From positions 186,001-250,000 of the forward strand of contig NZ_SMTG01000004.1 of the NCBI RefSeq assembly GCF_004358165.1: a stretch of 64,000 bases of DNA, read 5' to 3'. Made by a program: the position numbers and the translations under genes. Shown in pieces: positions 25,147-34,419 of this stretch (its first letter is position 1; every line of letters starts with the position of its first letter). The DNA is from Luteimonas terrae (GTDB lineage: Bacteria > Pseudomonadota > Gammaproteobacteria > Xanthomonadales > Xanthomonadaceae). The notes under the pieces are model-generated. The model worked only from the letters and a program-made list of their open reading frames with translations, was not told the origin of the DNA and searched no databases.

Positions 25147-27120
25147 TTGACAAATGGATCGTCGTCCCGAGGCTGGCTCGGGGAATTTGGAAGGGGAGCA
25201 ATAACTGTGGCTCATTGGCAATTCCGCCCTCTGAATCCTAACGAGACTTCGGGGGCAAGCATTTCAGACGACAATTTCGCAGACGAAGAGCGCAGCAGCG
25301 TTGAAATTCTTGTTCGGGAAACGCTTCAGAACCCCTTGGATGCTCGCAGCAGTGACAGCGTCGTTCGAGTGGAATACAAGCTGGTAGAGGTTGATCTGGC
25401 TAGGAGCGAGTTCGCAAGATCCATTTTTTCAGACGACTGGGTCAAGCACTTTCGCGCCGGCGGTCTTATCGAGGACGAAGAACGCCCGCCAAGGATGAAT
25501 TTCCTCGTCATTGAGGACTTTGGCACAACTGGACTGGAGGGCTGTTATACAGATTCATCGCGAGAAGGATCGACCGAGAATTGGAACGCTTTCTGGTTCC
25601 GCGAAGGCGAAGGCGCCAAAACGACCCGATCCAATGGGGGCGCGGGGCAAGGAAAGATCACTTTATATCTTGCCAGCAAATTGCGGAGTGTCTTCGCGCT
25701 GACCAAGCGCAGATCCGACAATAGAGAACTTCTGTTTGGTTGCTGCCGCTTCCGACGAAACTACAAATTCGACGGCGACAGCCGCCGCTGGGCGCGCGAA
25801 GCACGCTGGGGATCAACCAGTAATTCCGAAGAGCTAGCAAAGCCCATCTTGCAAGTTCCGATGCTGGACGGAACGAAGAAAGAGCTTGGCTTATCCAGGG
25901 GTGACGATGCCGGCACGACTTTCATGGTTCCAATGCCTAGCAATGACATCACAGAATCCAATCTCCGCAACGCCATTATTAATGAATTTTTCTTCGCCAT
26001 TAATAGAGGCCGATTGGTTGTAAAGGTAGGTGATACCACGCTCGACAAGGATAGCGTCGCCGCCGTGGCTGACAGCATGGGAAAAGATTGCCGACTGACC
26101 AAGGGCTATCGTAGGTTCCTTGCACTTACGGCCGATAACACAAACACATCTGCAACGGCGGCAGCCAAAGACTTCTGGACAAAGGAAACAAAGCTTAATC
26201 CAGCAGCTTTCAAGGAGTCCGAACTGGCGGAATTGAAGGCCAGATTCGAGAAGTCCGAGTTGATTTGCGTTGACTTCCCTCTCTTGGTAAAGAAGAAGGA
26301 ACCAAGGGAGACTTCATTCTCGAGTTTTCGCGTTTTCCTTCAAAAAGACGAAAACGCCGAGCAGAGCCAAGAGCTCTTCGTACGGCAAGATTTAGGAATT
26401 GACGGCGAAAAACGATTGAAAGCAGCACGAACTATCGCACCGGTCATGGCGCTGACCTTCATTCAAGATCCAAAGCTTTCGGACTTGCTGGTCGCAGCTG
26501 AAGAGCCTACCCATCGCAACTGGAATGCCAGACGCCCCAAAGTCGTAAGCTTGTATTCGTCGCCCAACGACGCTTTGAATGCGGTACGTAATGCCGCCCT
26601 TCGACTGGTGCAACTGATTTCACCGGAGGGGAAGAAGGATGAGACGGCACTGGCTGTTTACTTCGCAGATCCGAATTCCACACCAGCGAATCGTAATGGT
26701 GGCACCGGACCGGCGCCAGTCGCAGTGGGAGGGGACCCGCCGCTGCCAGACGGAATTCCAAAGCCAAAGCCTAAGCCAATCAAGTTGGATCTAAAGAAGG
26801 ATGGCTTTGAGGTTCGAGCCAAAACTGCGAACGGCTTTAGTTTCCCGATTGATTGCAAGGTAACGCTAGCCTACGCCACGGCGGTAGGTGACGCCTTCAA
26901 GCTTTGGGATGCTGCCGATTTCTGGATTGGCGATGAAGCAGCCTACCCGCGGCTTAGCGCAGACGTTTCCGAGTTGAACACGAATCTCAATGTCTTCAGT
27001 TTTCGCTTGAACAGCGAAAGCGCTTGGCTCTCTGTTTCCGGATTCGATCCTAACCGACAGCTCGAAATTCGCACCAGATATCAGGAGGCCTCCGATGGGG
27101 CAGATAACGAGGACAACTAA
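25147..27120 (+). CDS. GHKL (Hsp90/MutL/MORC-like) ATPase of a putative three-gene defence operon
   Basis: A 657-residue protein. A GHKL fold is clear in the N-terminal part: N box VRETLQNPLDA (E58, N62), motif II VIEDFGTTGL (D124, G126), motif III GGAGQGKITLYLASKL (164-179). After a transducer-like middle region, a short Pro/Lys linker near residue 535 (KPKPKPIKLDL) leads into a small beta-rich C-terminal domain (about 540-650). No nuclease or methylase motif was seen. TTG 25147 has AGGGA upstream; a GTG at 25207 with AAGGGGAG eight bases before it is an alternative start. GC is near 50 %, well below the neighbours, indicating a separate transfer. GHKL ATPases are known associates of restriction systems; a function in defence here is inferred. 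Confidence 0.8.
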   Translation: MTNGSSSRGWLGEFGRGAITVAHWQFRPLNPNETSGASISDDNFADEERSSVEILVRETLQNPLDARSSDSVVRVEYKLVEVDLARSEFARSIFSDDWVKHFRAGGLIEDEERPPRMNFLVIEDFGTTGLEGCYTDSSREGSTENWNAFWFREGEGAKTTRSNGGAGQGKITLYLASKLRSVFALTKRRSDNRELLFGCCRFRRNYKFDGDSRRWAREARWGSTSNSEELAKPILQVPMLDGTKKELGLSRGDDAGTTFMVPMPSNDITESNLRNAIINEFFFAINRGRLVVKVGDTTLDKDSVAAVADSMGKDCRLTKGYRRFLALTADNTNTSATAAAKDFWTKETKLNPAAFKESELAELKARFEKSELICVDFPLLVKKKEPRETSFSSFRVFLQKDENAEQSQELFVRQDLGIDGEKRLKAARTIAPVMALTFIQDPKLSDLLVAAEEPTHRNWNARRPKVVSLYSSPNDALNAVRNAALRLVQLISPEGKKDETALAVYFADPNSTPANRNGGTGPAPVAVGGDPPLPDGIPKPKPKPIKLDLKKDGFEVRAKTANGFSFPIDCKVTLAYATAVGDAFKLWDAADFWIGDEAAYPRLSADVSELNTNLNVFSFRLNSESAWLSVSGFDPNRQLEIRTRYQEASDGADNEDN

Positions 27121-27880
27121 CCCGACTGGCCTGAGGCAGATCGACAAAAAGAACTTCATCGTTCGCGTGAAAGATGATGGCCTTGGCGGGCGCGTTTTCT
27201 GGATCGATTACTTCAACTATCTCTCTGCGAAGCTCGATGCCACTGTTCAAATCAGCTGCATTGCGCATGCCGGTAATACCGAGGAATCATTCGATCTTGG
27301 CTCGGTTTCCGACTTCAACAAAGAGCCATTGAGTCTTCGCACTCTGGCTACCGACAAGCCTTTGAAATTCCGCTTCATCTTCAATAATCCAGGTGAATCG
27401 CTGCTCATCGGCTACACCGATGGGGTAAGGGCATTGGATGAAGCCGGCAAGCTTGGTTCCAGCCTAGTGGACATCGAGCCAACCAGCTTGCATGGCGTTG
27501 CTTGGAAGTTGGTACTTCCTGAAGGCACTGGCGCAGGTGAGAAGCCGAACGTTCTGGTAGAAAAGTCGCTGTTTCCGACTGCGGTATCCGCAGCCGGCCA
27601 CCCTTGGTTCGGTGTACTAGTCATGCCTGAGGTGATGCGACAGATCGCCATGTCGATCGCTGAGAACCCGTCTGCGCTCGATGACTCTGAGTCGTGGCTT
27701 GCGCCTTGGGCTGACTTCATCTCCTCTCTGGATATGGAGCCTTCTGTAGAACTCGAGGAGGATGACACGATTGCGCAGATCGCATGGGCAGACGAAGTAG
27801 TCCACAAGTTTGCCGGAAAGGGCATCTTCAGACATCACATGAGCAACGCCTTGGCCGAAATGAATGGTGAAAAATCATGA
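27095..27880 (+). CDS. Second protein of the GHKL operon, unknown function
   Basis: A 261-residue soluble protein with no recognised family. The first half is beta-rich (NFIVRVKDDGLGGRVFWIDYF, VQISCIAHAGNTEESFDLG, PLKFRFIFNNPGESLLIGY), and the second half has acidic helices (PSALDDSESWLAPWADFI, SVELEEDDTIAQIAWADEVV, HMSNALAEMNGEKS). No catalytic motif was visible. Its ATG lies 26 bases inside the ATPase gene and its stop overlaps the next start (ATGA), so translation of all three is coupled and the products probably act as a complex. The codon use is AT-rich like the ATPase gene. Confidence 0.75.
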   Translation: MGQITRTTNPTGLRQIDKKNFIVRVKDDGLGGRVFWIDYFNYLSAKLDATVQISCIAHAGNTEESFDLGSVSDFNKEPLSLRTLATDKPLKFRFIFNNPGESLLIGYTDGVRALDEAGKLGSSLVDIEPTSLHGVAWKLVLPEGTGAGEKPNVLVEKSLFPTAVSAAGHPWFGVLVMPEVMRQIAMSIAENPSALDDSESWLAPWADFISSLDMEPSVELEEDDTIAQIAWADEVVHKFAGKGIFRHHMSNALAEMNGEKS

Positions 27881-28623
27881 CGATACCGGTCAGATCACTG
27901 AACGATGTCGGCCTCGCCAAGTTTTCCGCATGGCTGGACAACCCCACCACCCCAGCGCCCAAGACGCTATTGGAAGATGATTCCGCCAGCGAATTCGTCG
28001 ATGGTGGACATTTAATTGACCCTTCCCTTCAGTTCCAGACCAGCTACGAGGCGGGTCGATATTTGTCCCATGAGGTTTTCAGCGGAAACCCGGACAGATT
28101 TTCTTTACTGTCAAATCACGGACTTTGGGCATGGATTTCGCTTGTCCTCATCGACAGTTTGGTGAAGAAGGGAAGCGGTAAAGATGCTGGAAAGCCTTTG
28201 GCCAAGCCGCACTACATCATGGATTCACCGCGCTTGGCCTACCGCCTGATCACAAGGACTGCGTGGGACTTGGTGAATCTGCATGGAGATGCTGCCAAGG
28301 TGGCTTTGGGCTCGTCGAGATCACCTTGGGGCGAAATGGCCGAGCAGATGACGGCGCGCCAAGAGATTTATGCACACCGCAGTTTCTGGCCGGTAGCCAA
28401 TGCGCTTTATGCAGCACCCGACGGCTCCGTGAAGAAAGGCGTGACTTCGCAGAGATCAAGGCAAGCACGCAGCGACCCGAAAAGCAAAGCAGGGCTAGGC
28501 GGAATACGCCGCCTGCCCTTCACCTTCAAACAGTTTGAGCGTACTTACAATTTGCGCCGGATGACGGGGGATGAAATCACCAGCCTGCTGCCGCCCGAAT
28601 ATCAGCGATGGCGCAGAGACTAG
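27877..28623 (+). CDS. Third protein of the GHKL operon (possibly the DUF6339 family)
   Basis: A 248-residue soluble protein. It has an early EAGRYLSHEVFSGNPDRFSL, the hydrophobic NHGLWAWISLVLIDSLV, a basic middle (SPRLAYRLITRTAWDLVNLHG), and a C-terminal Arg/Lys-rich part (TSQRSRQARSDPKSKAG, GIRRLPFTFKQFERTYNLRRM), suggestive of nucleic-acid contact. From memory it resembles proteins catalogued as DUF6339, but this was not checked. The ATG overlaps the preceding stop. It ends 75 bases before a strong hairpin terminator, so it closes the operon. Confidence 0.7.
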   Translation: MTIPVRSLNDVGLAKFSAWLDNPTTPAPKTLLEDDSASEFVDGGHLIDPSLQFQTSYEAGRYLSHEVFSGNPDRFSLLSNHGLWAWISLVLIDSLVKKGSGKDAGKPLAKPHYIMDSPRLAYRLITRTAWDLVNLHGDAAKVALGSSRSPWGEMAEQMTARQEIYAHRSFWPVANALYAAPDGSVKKGVTSQRSRQARSDPKSKAGLGGIRRLPFTFKQFERTYNLRRMTGDEITSLLPPEYQRWRRD

Positions 28624-28697
28624 ACTCGTGATCTTGCCTAGGTAAGCTGCGTCTCAGCTTTTCCGCTCGGCAACGCTTCCCAGTTCTAGTCAAGAAA

Positions 28698-28727
28698 AAG
28701 AAGGGCGGCCGCTTGGCCGCCCTTCTT
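28698..28727. terminator. Strong bidirectional rho-independent terminator
   Basis: A 13-bp perfect stem (AAGAAGGGCGGCC with its complement) around a GCTT loop. On the minus strand it is followed by a T-rich run (TTCTTTTTCTT), terminating aceE 18 bases after its stop; on the plus strand it follows the island's last gene. It marks the right boundary of the accessory island. Confidence 0.88.
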
Positions 28728-28744
28728 GGTCTCAGCGCTGAAAA

Positions 28745-31435
28745 TCAAACCCCAACCGGATTCGCCTTCTCCGGATCGATCTTGTACAGCTTGATCGCCC
28801 GGGCCACATCCTTGCCGGTCATCTTGCCGTCCTTCATCAGGCCCTCAATCGCGGCCTGGGCGATGTAGTAACGGTCCACTTCGAAGTGACGGCGCAGGTT
28901 GGCGCGGGTGTCCGAGCGGCCGAAGCCGTCGGTGCCGAGCACGGTGTACGTTGCCGGGACGAAGGCGCGGATCTGGTCGGCGAACGCGCGGACGTAGTCC
29001 GTCGCGGCGATGACCGGGCCCTGGCGGCCTTCGAGCAGCTGGGTGACGTAGGCTTTGCGCGGGGTCTTGGCTTCGGGGTTGAAGCGGTTCCAGCGCTCGG
29101 CATCCCAGCCGTCGCGACGCAGCTCGGTGAAGCTGGGGCAGGACCAGATGTCGGCGGTCACGCCGAAATCCTTGTCCAGCAGCTCGGCGGCGGCCATGGC
29201 TTCGCGCAGGATGGTGCCCGAGCCCAGCAGCTGCACGCGCAGCTCGCCCTTCTTGGCCTTGCCGGCGTCCTTGAGCAGGTACATGCCCTTGATGACGCCT
29301 TCGGCCGCGCCTTCCGGCAGTGCCGGGTGGCCGTAGTTCTCGTTCATCAGGGTGAGATAGAAGAACTCGTCCTCCTGCTGGTCGAGCATGCGAGTCATGC
29401 CGTACTGCAGGATCACCGCCACTTCGCCGGCGAAGGTGGGGTCGTAGGCGCGGCAGTTGGGGATGGCGCCGGCCAGCAGATGGCTGTGGCCGTCTTCGTG
29501 CTGCAGGCCTTCGCCGTTGAGCGTGGTGCGGCCGGCGGTGGCGCCGAGCAGGAAGCCGCGGGCGCGCATGTCGGCCGCCTGCCAGGCGGAGTCGCCGATG
29601 CGCTGGAAGCCGAACATCGAGTAGTAAATGTAGAACGGCAGCATCGGCACGTCGTTGGTGCTGTAGCTGGTGGCCGCGGCCATCCACGAGGCGAACGCAC
29701 CGGCCTCGGTGATGCCTTCTTCCAGCACCTGGCCGGCCGCGTCTTCGCGGTAGTACATCAGCTGGTCACGGTCGACCGGCTTGTACTTCTGGCCCTGCGG
29801 GGCGTAGATGCCCAGCTGGCGGAACAGGCCTTCCATGCCGAAGGTGCGGGCTTCGTCGGCCACGATCGGCACGACGCGCTTGCCCACTTCCTTGTCGCGC
29901 AGAATGATCGACAGCGACTGCACGAAGGCCATGGTGGTGCTGATCTCGCGCTCGCCGGTGTCCTGCATCAGGCGGTCGAAGACCTTGAGCTCCGGCGCCT
30001 TGAGGGTCTCGGTGCTCTTGCGGCGACGCTGCGGCAGGAAGCCGCCCAGCGCCTGGCGACGCTCGAGCATGTACTGCACTTCCTCCGAATCCTTGCCCGG
30101 GTGATAGAACGGAATGGCACCGTCCTTGAGCGCGGCATCGCTGACCGGAATCTTGAAGCGGTCGCGGAACGTGCGCACGGCTTCGTCGTCGAGCTTCTTG
30201 GTGTTGTGGGTCGGGTTGAGCGCCTCGCCGGCGCTGCCAAGGCCGTAGCCCTTGACGGTCTTGGCGAGCACGACGGTCGGCTGGCCCTTGGTGTCCATCG
30301 CGTTCTGGTAGGCGGCGAAGACCTTGTGCGGATCGTGGCCGCCGCGGTTGAGGCGCCAGATGTCGTCGTCGCTGAGGTTGGCGACGAGGTTGGCGGTTTC
30401 CGGGTGCTTGCCGAAGAAGTGTTCGCGCGTGTACGCGCCGCCGAAGGCCTTGCAGTTCTGGTACTCGCCGTCGACGGTTTCCATCATCAGCTTCTTGAGC
30501 ATGCCGTCCTTGTCCTTGGCCAGCAGCGGATCCCAGTAGCTGCCCCAGACGGTCTTGACGACATTCCAGCCGGCGCCGCGGAACTGGCCTTCCAGCTCCT
30601 GGATGATCTTGCCGTTGCCGCGCACCGGGCCGTCGAGACGCTGCAGGTTGCAGTTGATGACGAAGACCAGGTTGTCGAGGCCTTCGCGGCCGGCAACCGA
30701 GATCGCGCCGAGGCTTTCCGGCTCGTCGGTCTCGCCGTCGCCCATGAAGCACCAGACCTTGCGGTCCGACTTGGGCATCAGGCCGCGCGCTTCGAGGTAC
30801 TTCCAGTAGCGCGCCTGGTAGATGGCGGCGATCGGGCCCAGACCCATCGAGACCGTCGGCACCTGCCAGTAGTCGGGCATCAGCCAGGGGTGCGGATAGG
30901 ACGAGATGCCCTGGCCGTCGACTTCCATGCGGAAGTGGTCGAGCTGGCTTTCGGTGAAGCGGCCTTCGAGGAACGAGCGGGCGTAGATGCCCGGCGAGCT
31001 GTGGCCCTGGGTGGCGATGACGTCACCGGGATGGTCGGCCGACGGTGCGCGGAAGAAGTGGTTGAAGCCCACGTCGTACAGCGTGGCCGACGAGGCGAAG
31101 CTGGCGATGTGGCCGCCCAGGTCGCCCGGCTTGCGGTTGGCGCGCACGACCATCGCCATCGCGTTCCAGCGGATGATCGAGCGGATGCGCCACTCGAGCT
31201 CCGGGTTGCCCGGCATCTTCGGCTCGAGGTGCGTGGGAATGGTGTTGACGTATTCGGTGGTCGGCGCGAACGGCAGGTGCGCACCGGCGCGGCGCGTCAG
31301 CTCGACCATGTTCTCCAGGATCTGGTGCGCGCGCTCCGGGCCGCCGACGTCGATGACCGCTTTGAGCGACTCGATCCATTCGCGGGTTTCGGTCGGATCG
31401 GGGTCGTTCTGCAGGACGTCGTTCAGCCAGTTCAT
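28745..31435 (-). CDS. aceE: Pyruvate dehydrogenase E1 component (homodimeric)
   Basis: An 896-residue protein, the usual size of AceE. It decarboxylates pyruvate with thiamine diphosphate and passes the acetyl group to the E2 lipoyl domain. Evidence: the N-terminal NDPDPTETREWIESL, the diphosphate-binding GDGETDEPESLGAIS ending in the conserved Asn of VINCNLQR, GHSSPGIYARSFLEGR, and SMFGFQRIGDSAWQAADMRARGF. The ATG at 31435 has GGAGA upstream; a longer frame to 31741 has no start signal or homology-like sequence. E2 and E3 genes are not in the window. A TAGAAT box lies at 31492-31497. Confidence 0.97.
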   Translation of the reverse strand: MNWLNDVLQNDPDPTETREWIESLKAVIDVGGPERAHQILENMVELTRRAGAHLPFAPTTEYVNTIPTHLEPKMPGNPELEWRIRSIIRWNAMAMVVRANRKPGDLGGHIASFASSATLYDVGFNHFFRAPSADHPGDVIATQGHSSPGIYARSFLEGRFTESQLDHFRMEVDGQGISSYPHPWLMPDYWQVPTVSMGLGPIAAIYQARYWKYLEARGLMPKSDRKVWCFMGDGETDEPESLGAISVAGREGLDNLVFVINCNLQRLDGPVRGNGKIIQELEGQFRGAGWNVVKTVWGSYWDPLLAKDKDGMLKKLMMETVDGEYQNCKAFGGAYTREHFFGKHPETANLVANLSDDDIWRLNRGGHDPHKVFAAYQNAMDTKGQPTVVLAKTVKGYGLGSAGEALNPTHNTKKLDDEAVRTFRDRFKIPVSDAALKDGAIPFYHPGKDSEEVQYMLERRQALGGFLPQRRRKSTETLKAPELKVFDRLMQDTGEREISTTMAFVQSLSIILRDKEVGKRVVPIVADEARTFGMEGLFRQLGIYAPQGQKYKPVDRDQLMYYREDAAGQVLEEGITEAGAFASWMAAATSYSTNDVPMLPFYIYYSMFGFQRIGDSAWQAADMRARGFLLGATAGRTTLNGEGLQHEDGHSHLLAGAIPNCRAYDPTFAGEVAVILQYGMTRMLDQQEDEFFYLTLMNENYGHPALPEGAAEGVIKGMYLLKDAGKAKKGELRVQLLGSGTILREAMAAAELLDKDFGVTADIWSCPSFTELRRDGWDAERWNRFNPEAKTPRKAYVTQLLEGRQGPVIAATDYVRAFADQIRAFVPATYTVLGTDGFGRSDTRANLRRHFEVDRYYIAQAAIEGLMKDGKMTGKDVARAIKLYKIDPEKANPVGV

Positions 31436-31491
31436 TCGGTTCTCCAGCGCGGCACGCGTGGCCGCGGTGCATGGGGGTCTTCGGACCGTGA

Positions 31492-31497
31492 ATTCTA
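31492..31497 (-). promoter_or_regulatory. Candidate aceE -10 box (TAGAAT)
   Basis: On the minus strand TAGAAT occurs 56 bases upstream of the aceE ATG, in an otherwise GC-rich gap of 196 bases between aceE and the divergent kinase gene. No clear -35 is seen at the proper spacing. Confidence 0.45.
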
Positions 31498-31631
31498 ACA
31501 GGGGTGACACCGGGCGCCGGACGGTGGCGAACGGTCCGTTGCGCGGGTGGTGACGGTCCGCCATGATCCCGTGTTCAGGGGAGGATGCGGCATCATGCGC
31601 GACCACTCCGCCCGCGCGCCCGAACCCTCCG

Positions 31632-33437
31632 ATGCCTGCTGCTGAAACCTCCCTGCTGAGCCGTTGGCGCCTGCCCGTTCTGGGTGTGGCGATGATCGCG
31701 ATCGTGCTGGGTCCGTTTCTGATCATCCGCTCGGCCAGCAACGAGGCCGACTACGCCACCGAAAAGGTCATCCACACCCGCGAGGTGGAGTCGCTGATCC
31801 AGACGGTCGCGGCCGATGCACGTAGTCTGGAAGCGGCGGCGATGACGCTGGTGCGCGGCATCGACAGCCCGCTGCTGCGCCAGCGCATCGAGGACGCCCG
31901 CGCGCGCGCGCTGCCCACCGTGGACGCGGTGCTGGCGCTCACCCGCGACAACCCCGAGCAGCAGGCGCGCCTGGGCGCGCTGCGCAGCAATCTCGAACAG
32001 CGCCTGGCGCGCATCGACACGGTGATCGCTGCGGGCGAGACGGCCACCGACGACCAGATCGACAACATGGTGGTGCTCAACCCCATCCAGCGGCTGGTGA
32101 TGGACATCGTGTCCAACGAACAGGCGCTGCTGGACGAGCGCATCGCGCGCGCCGACCGCGCCGAGCGCAATGCCGACATCGCCAGCTGGACGGCGATGCT
32201 GGTGCAGCTGGCGCTGCTGCTGGGCGTGAGCTACTTCGCCCTGCGCGCGCAGAGCGGCCAGCGTGACGCCGAGACCCTGGCCATGCGCGCGAGCAACCGC
32301 GCGGCCGTGGTGCTCGACAGTGTGCGCGAGCCCATCGTGCTGATCGACGGCAACCAGCGCGTAGTGATGCACAACGCCGCGTTCGCCGAGCTGTACGGCG
32401 TGGGCGAGGAAATCCGCGGACAGAAGCTCGACGACGTGGGCGAAGGCGCCTGGGACAACGCCGAGACCCTGCGCCGCCTGCACGACGTGCTGGCCCGCGA
32501 CCGCGAGCTGTGGGATTACCGTCTCAGCCAGTCCACGGTCGACGGCATCGAACGCACGATGCTGCTCAACGCGCGGCGCATGCCGCTGCCCGACCGCGAC
32601 GACGCGGTGGTGCTGGTGACCGCGTCGGACGTGACCGCGCAGACCATCAGCGAGCGCCAGATCCGCGAGCTCAACCAGCAGCTCGAAGGCAAGGTGGAGC
32701 AGGTCTCCGACGTCAACCGCGAGCTGGAAGCCTTCAGTTATTCGGTCTCCCACGACCTGCGCGCGCCGCTGCGCCACATCGCCGGTTTCGCCGACAAGCT
32801 GGGCCGGCACCTGGGCGAGAACGTCGACGAGAAGACCACGCATTACCTGGGCGTCATCGGCGGTTCGGCGCGGCGCATGTCGGCGCTGATCGACGACCTG
32901 CTGGTGTATTCGCGCCTGGGCCGCAGCGCGCTGCGCCTGCAGAGCGTGGACCTGCAGTCGATCGTCTCCGACACGCGCGCGATGCTCGATTCGAACGCCG
33001 CGGCCGAGCATCCCGATCACCGCATCGAATGGCACATCACGCCGCTGCCGATCGTGGTCGGCGACGAGAACATGCTGCGGCAGGTGTGGCTGAACCTGCT
33101 GGGCAACGCGGTCAAGTACAGCACCGGCAGCGAGCCGGCACGGATCGAAGTGGACTGCCGCCGCTCCGACGACGGCGGTTACACCTTTACCGTGCGCGAC
33201 AACGGCGCCGGCTTCGACATGCAATACGCGGGCAAACTGTTCGGCGTGTTCCAGCGCCTGCATTCGGCCAGCGAGTTCCCCGGCACTGGCGTCGGCCTGG
33301 CCAGCGTGCGGCGCGTGCTCGGCCGCCATGGCGGCCGCATCTGGGCCGAAGCCGAGCCCGGCAAGGGCGCGGCGTTCCACTTCACCCTGCCCGCCTCGAC
33401 CAGCGAGACGGGTTCGACCACTTCTTCCGGACACTGA
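31632..33437 (+). CDS. CHASE3-PAS sensor histidine kinase
   Basis: A 601-residue kinase. TM1 (about 18-38), a periplasmic four-helix CHASE3-type domain (about 42-185), TM2 (about 195-213), a PAS domain (about 235-345: DSVREPIVLIDGNQRVVMHNAAF), HisKA with H374 in SYSVSHDLRAPLRH, and HATPase_c (NLLGNAVKYS, DNGAGFDM, GTGVGLASV). The HisKA/ATPase pair resembles bacteriophytochrome-type kinases, which often work with small receiver proteins, as found immediately downstream. ATG 31632 gives a normal short N-terminus; the frame could start 69 bases earlier. Confidence 0.9.
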   Translation: MPAAETSLLSRWRLPVLGVAMIAIVLGPFLIIRSASNEADYATEKVIHTREVESLIQTVAADARSLEAAAMTLVRGIDSPLLRQRIEDARARALPTVDAVLALTRDNPEQQARLGALRSNLEQRLARIDTVIAAGETATDDQIDNMVVLNPIQRLVMDIVSNEQALLDERIARADRAERNADIASWTAMLVQLALLLGVSYFALRAQSGQRDAETLAMRASNRAAVVLDSVREPIVLIDGNQRVVMHNAAFAELYGVGEEIRGQKLDDVGEGAWDNAETLRRLHDVLARDRELWDYRLSQSTVDGIERTMLLNARRMPLPDRDDAVVLVTASDVTAQTISERQIRELNQQLEGKVEQVSDVNRELEAFSYSVSHDLRAPLRHIAGFADKLGRHLGENVDEKTTHYLGVIGGSARRMSALIDDLLVYSRLGRSALRLQSVDLQSIVSDTRAMLDSNAAAEHPDHRIEWHITPLPIVVGDENMLRQVWLNLLGNAVKYSTGSEPARIEVDCRRSDDGGYTFTVRDNGAGFDMQYAGKLFGVFQRLHSASEFPGTGVGLASVRRVLGRHGGRIWAEAEPGKGAAFHFTLPASTSETGSTTSSGH

Positions 33438-33438
33438 C

Positions 33439-33879
33439 ATGAGCGAAATCCGCACGATCCTCCTCGCCGAGGACAGCCCGCACGATGCCGAAATGGCGAT
33501 CGATGCCCTGCGCGAGGCCCACCTCGCCAATCCGATCGTGCACGTGGAGGACGGCGTGGAAGCGCTGGACTACCTCTTCATGCGCGGCAAGCATGCCGGC
33601 CGCACGCCGGGCGATCCGGCAGTGCTGCTGCTCGACATCAAGATGCCGCGCATGGACGGCCTGGAAGTGCTCAAGCAGCTGCGCGAGCACGAGACGCTCA
33701 AGCGCATGCCGGTGGTGATCCTGTCCTCGTCGCGCGAAGAGAGCGATCTGGCGCGCAGCTGGGATCTGGGCGTCAACGCCTACGTGGTCAAGCCGGTGGA
33801 CGTGGACCAGTTCTTCGAAGCGGTGCGCACGCTCGGCAAGTTCTGGGCCGTGCTCAACGAAACGCCCGACGAAGAGTGA
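33439..33879 (+). CDS. Single-domain response regulator (Rcp1-like)
   Basis: A 146-residue stand-alone receiver: acidic E11/D12, phospho-acceptor D66 in LLLDIKMPRMDG, Thr/Ser switch region VILSSSREE and Lys in NAYVVKPVDV. The extended loop before D66 (FMRGKHAGRTPGDPA) is the hallmark of Rcp1/CheY-like proteins paired with phytochrome-type kinases. It starts two bases after the kinase stop and its stop overlaps the next start by one base (TGATG), so it is the cognate receiver in a phosphorelay with no DNA-binding output. Confidence 0.93.
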   Translation: MSEIRTILLAEDSPHDAEMAIDALREAHLANPIVHVEDGVEALDYLFMRGKHAGRTPGDPAVLLLDIKMPRMDGLEVLKQLREHETLKRMPVVILSSSREESDLARSWDLGVNAYVVKPVDVDQFFEAVRTLGKFWAVLNETPDEE

Positions 33880-34250
33880 TGACCGACGCCGCGCCGCTGC
33901 GCGTGCTGATCGTCGACGATTCCCGCGACGACGCCGAACTGACCGAACTGGCCCTGCGCGATGCGGGCATCCCGGTCGAGGTGCGTCGCGAGTACGGCGA
34001 ATCGGGCCTGGTGGACGCGCTGCGCGAGTTCCAGCCGCAGCTGCTGCTGTCGGACGTCAACATTCCCGGTTTCTCTGGGGCCGAAGCGATGCACCTGACC
34101 CGCGCGATGCGACCGGGTGTGCCGGTGGTGTTCCTGACGGGTTCGGCCATCGGCGCGCCGGGCGAAGAACTGCCCGAAGGCGACGCGCTGGTGTTCAAGG
34201 ACGAACTGGAACTGCTGCCGGATGTGGTGCGGCGGTTGGTGGGTGCCTGA
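33879..34250 (+). CDS. Second single-domain response regulator
   Basis: A 123-residue receiver: D13/D14, phospho-acceptor D59 in LLLSDVNIPGFSG, switch Thr in VFLTGSA and Lys in ALVFKDELELL. Shorter and more diverged than the preceding receiver. It lies in the same operon (overlap of one base), giving a kinase with two receivers, which may branch or buffer the signal. No output domain. Confidence 0.9.
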   Translation: MTDAAPLRVLIVDDSRDDAELTELALRDAGIPVEVRREYGESGLVDALREFQPQLLLSDVNIPGFSGAEAMHLTRAMRPGVPVVFLTGSAIGAPGEELPEGDALVFKDELELLPDVVRRLVGA

Positions 34251-34419
34251 GAGCTCAGCGCCTGTTCGCGTGACGGGTTTTGCTGCGCTCTGCCCGTCCT
34301 GCGAAGCAATCCGACACCTTTGATCCTTAGACCTCCCTCGCGTGCTGGGGGTAAGAGCGGTCCGCTGACGCGGCACCGCCGCGTGGCCTATAAACGACCG
34401 GCGTGCTTCGCCGGGCCGG

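Noticed and set aside
21900..28700. Prophage or integrative element with integrase and attachment sites
   Set aside because: No integrase, tRNA, transposase or direct flanking repeats could be found at either edge. The island is real by composition, but its mechanism of entry is not visible.
28745..31435. Missing aceF and lpd genes as a sign of disruption by the island
   Set aside because: aceE often stands apart from the E2/E3 genes in this family, and its own terminator and promoter look intact.
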